Assembly: GCA_016704435.1 (NCBI GenBank)
Contig: JADJAB010000008.1
Coordinates: 159,949-223,948, forward strand
Reading direction: 5' to 3'
From: Rhodobacter sp.
GTDB taxonomy: Bacteria; Pseudomonadota; Alphaproteobacteria; Rhodobacterales; Rhodobacteraceae
DNA: 64,000 nt
The translations under genes and the position numbers were made by a program. A model generated the notes under the pieces. That model worked only from the letters and a program-made list of their open reading frames with translations, did not search any database and was not told the origin of the DNA. Below, piece after piece: positions 63,713-64,000 of this stretch. Every line of letters begins with the position of its first letter. Positions within the stretch are counted from its first letter, which is position 1.

Positions 63713-64000
63713 TGGGTCCGGACCCTGGATCCCTGCGGCGTGGCGAAGCTGGACTGCCGCGGCCTTGCGGCGAGTGTTCCGGCCGTCGATCAGGCGAACT
63801 TATCGAGGTGTTCGGGTTTTCATGACAAGCCTGCTCGGCCTTTCTTGGGGAGCTACCGATGAGACCGAGCGGGTTGCGCTGTCCGCCAATCGACCCATCG
63901 CGCTCGCCGGAAGCCTTGCGATGCCCGAAATCCGGAGGTCCCCGTTTTCGGCCAAATGGCGCAAGGATCGGCATCCGTTCCAACGACATTGCGGGGCGCC
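63713..64000. other. Unassigned right edge of window
   Basis: No gene supported. The minus strand is open to the window edge, but its composition (Arg/Pro/Gly/Ser-rich) shows no family; it is probably upstream sequence of the broken IS5-type transposase. Confidence 0.4.

Overview
The window is high-GC chromosomal DNA from an alphaproteobacterium, most probably of the Rhodobacterales/Paracoccaceae (Rhodobacter-Gemmobacter-Paracoccus type). The case rests on family content seen together (DUF1467, DUF2948, UPF0262, DUF6455, EI24-domain and CDGSH proteins), on the gene run murA - DUF2948 - hisD - UPF0262 - low-molecular-weight phosphatase - infA - maf - RNase G-like - yacG - tRNA-Phe, and on FNR-type boxes. 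No species can be named from sequence alone.

Layout. 1-3.4 kb: a possible structured RNA, a small predicted DNA-binding protein converging on an RhlE-type DEAD-box helicase, then a decayed AT-richer DUF3800 gene. 3.4-31.5 kb: mostly housekeeping genes (carB, pabB-pabC, aspS, a DUF1800/DUF1501 pair, methylmalonyl-CoA epimerase, histone-deacetylase-like hydrolase, periplasmic/lipoprotein M48 protease, dgkA, rimO, an AsmA-like protein, a SulP transporter with a two-domain universal stress protein), separated by copies of a composite palindromic intergenic repeat. A cytochrome c peroxidase pseudogene lies at 28.1-28.8 kb. 31.8-42.1 kb: an accessory region with an IS3-family element (inverted ends, 3-bp target duplication), an IS1182-like transposase end, a MarR regulator divergent from a redox gene set (YHYH protein, membrane protein, 2x[4Fe-4S] ferredoxin, heme b membrane protein of ferric-reductase type, Tat-exported fumarate-reductase-like flavoprotein), a broken caspase-like/FGE-sulfatase fusion and a decayed integrase beside tRNA-Thr(GGT). 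42.2-52.3 kb: core genes again, with a BCCT transporter that appears to have lost internal segments. 52.3-61.7 kb: beyond tRNA-Phe(GAA), an SDR and a complete nqrABCDEF - apbE - nqrM - CBS operon preceded by a pentaheme cytochrome c gene with a well-placed FNR-type box. 61.7-64 kb: an IS110-family transposase and an IS5-family remnant.

How it works together. The two accessory redox sets both move electrons between cytoplasm/membrane and periplasm. Nqr (NADH:quinone oxidoreductase, Na+-pumping in characterised members) comes with its flavinylating enzyme ApbE and maturation factor NqrM, and a periplasmic pentaheme cytochrome is probably co-expressed under low oxygen. The MarR-linked set looks like a heme b membrane relay feeding an exported flavin reductase. 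Their substrates are not readable from the sequence.

Sequence quality caution: carB, rimO and nqrC each carry one single-base indel that splits an otherwise intact gene, and the IS110 transposase carries a compensating indel pair. The pattern suggests read or assembly errors, so the gene losses in this window need checking against reads before being taken as biology.
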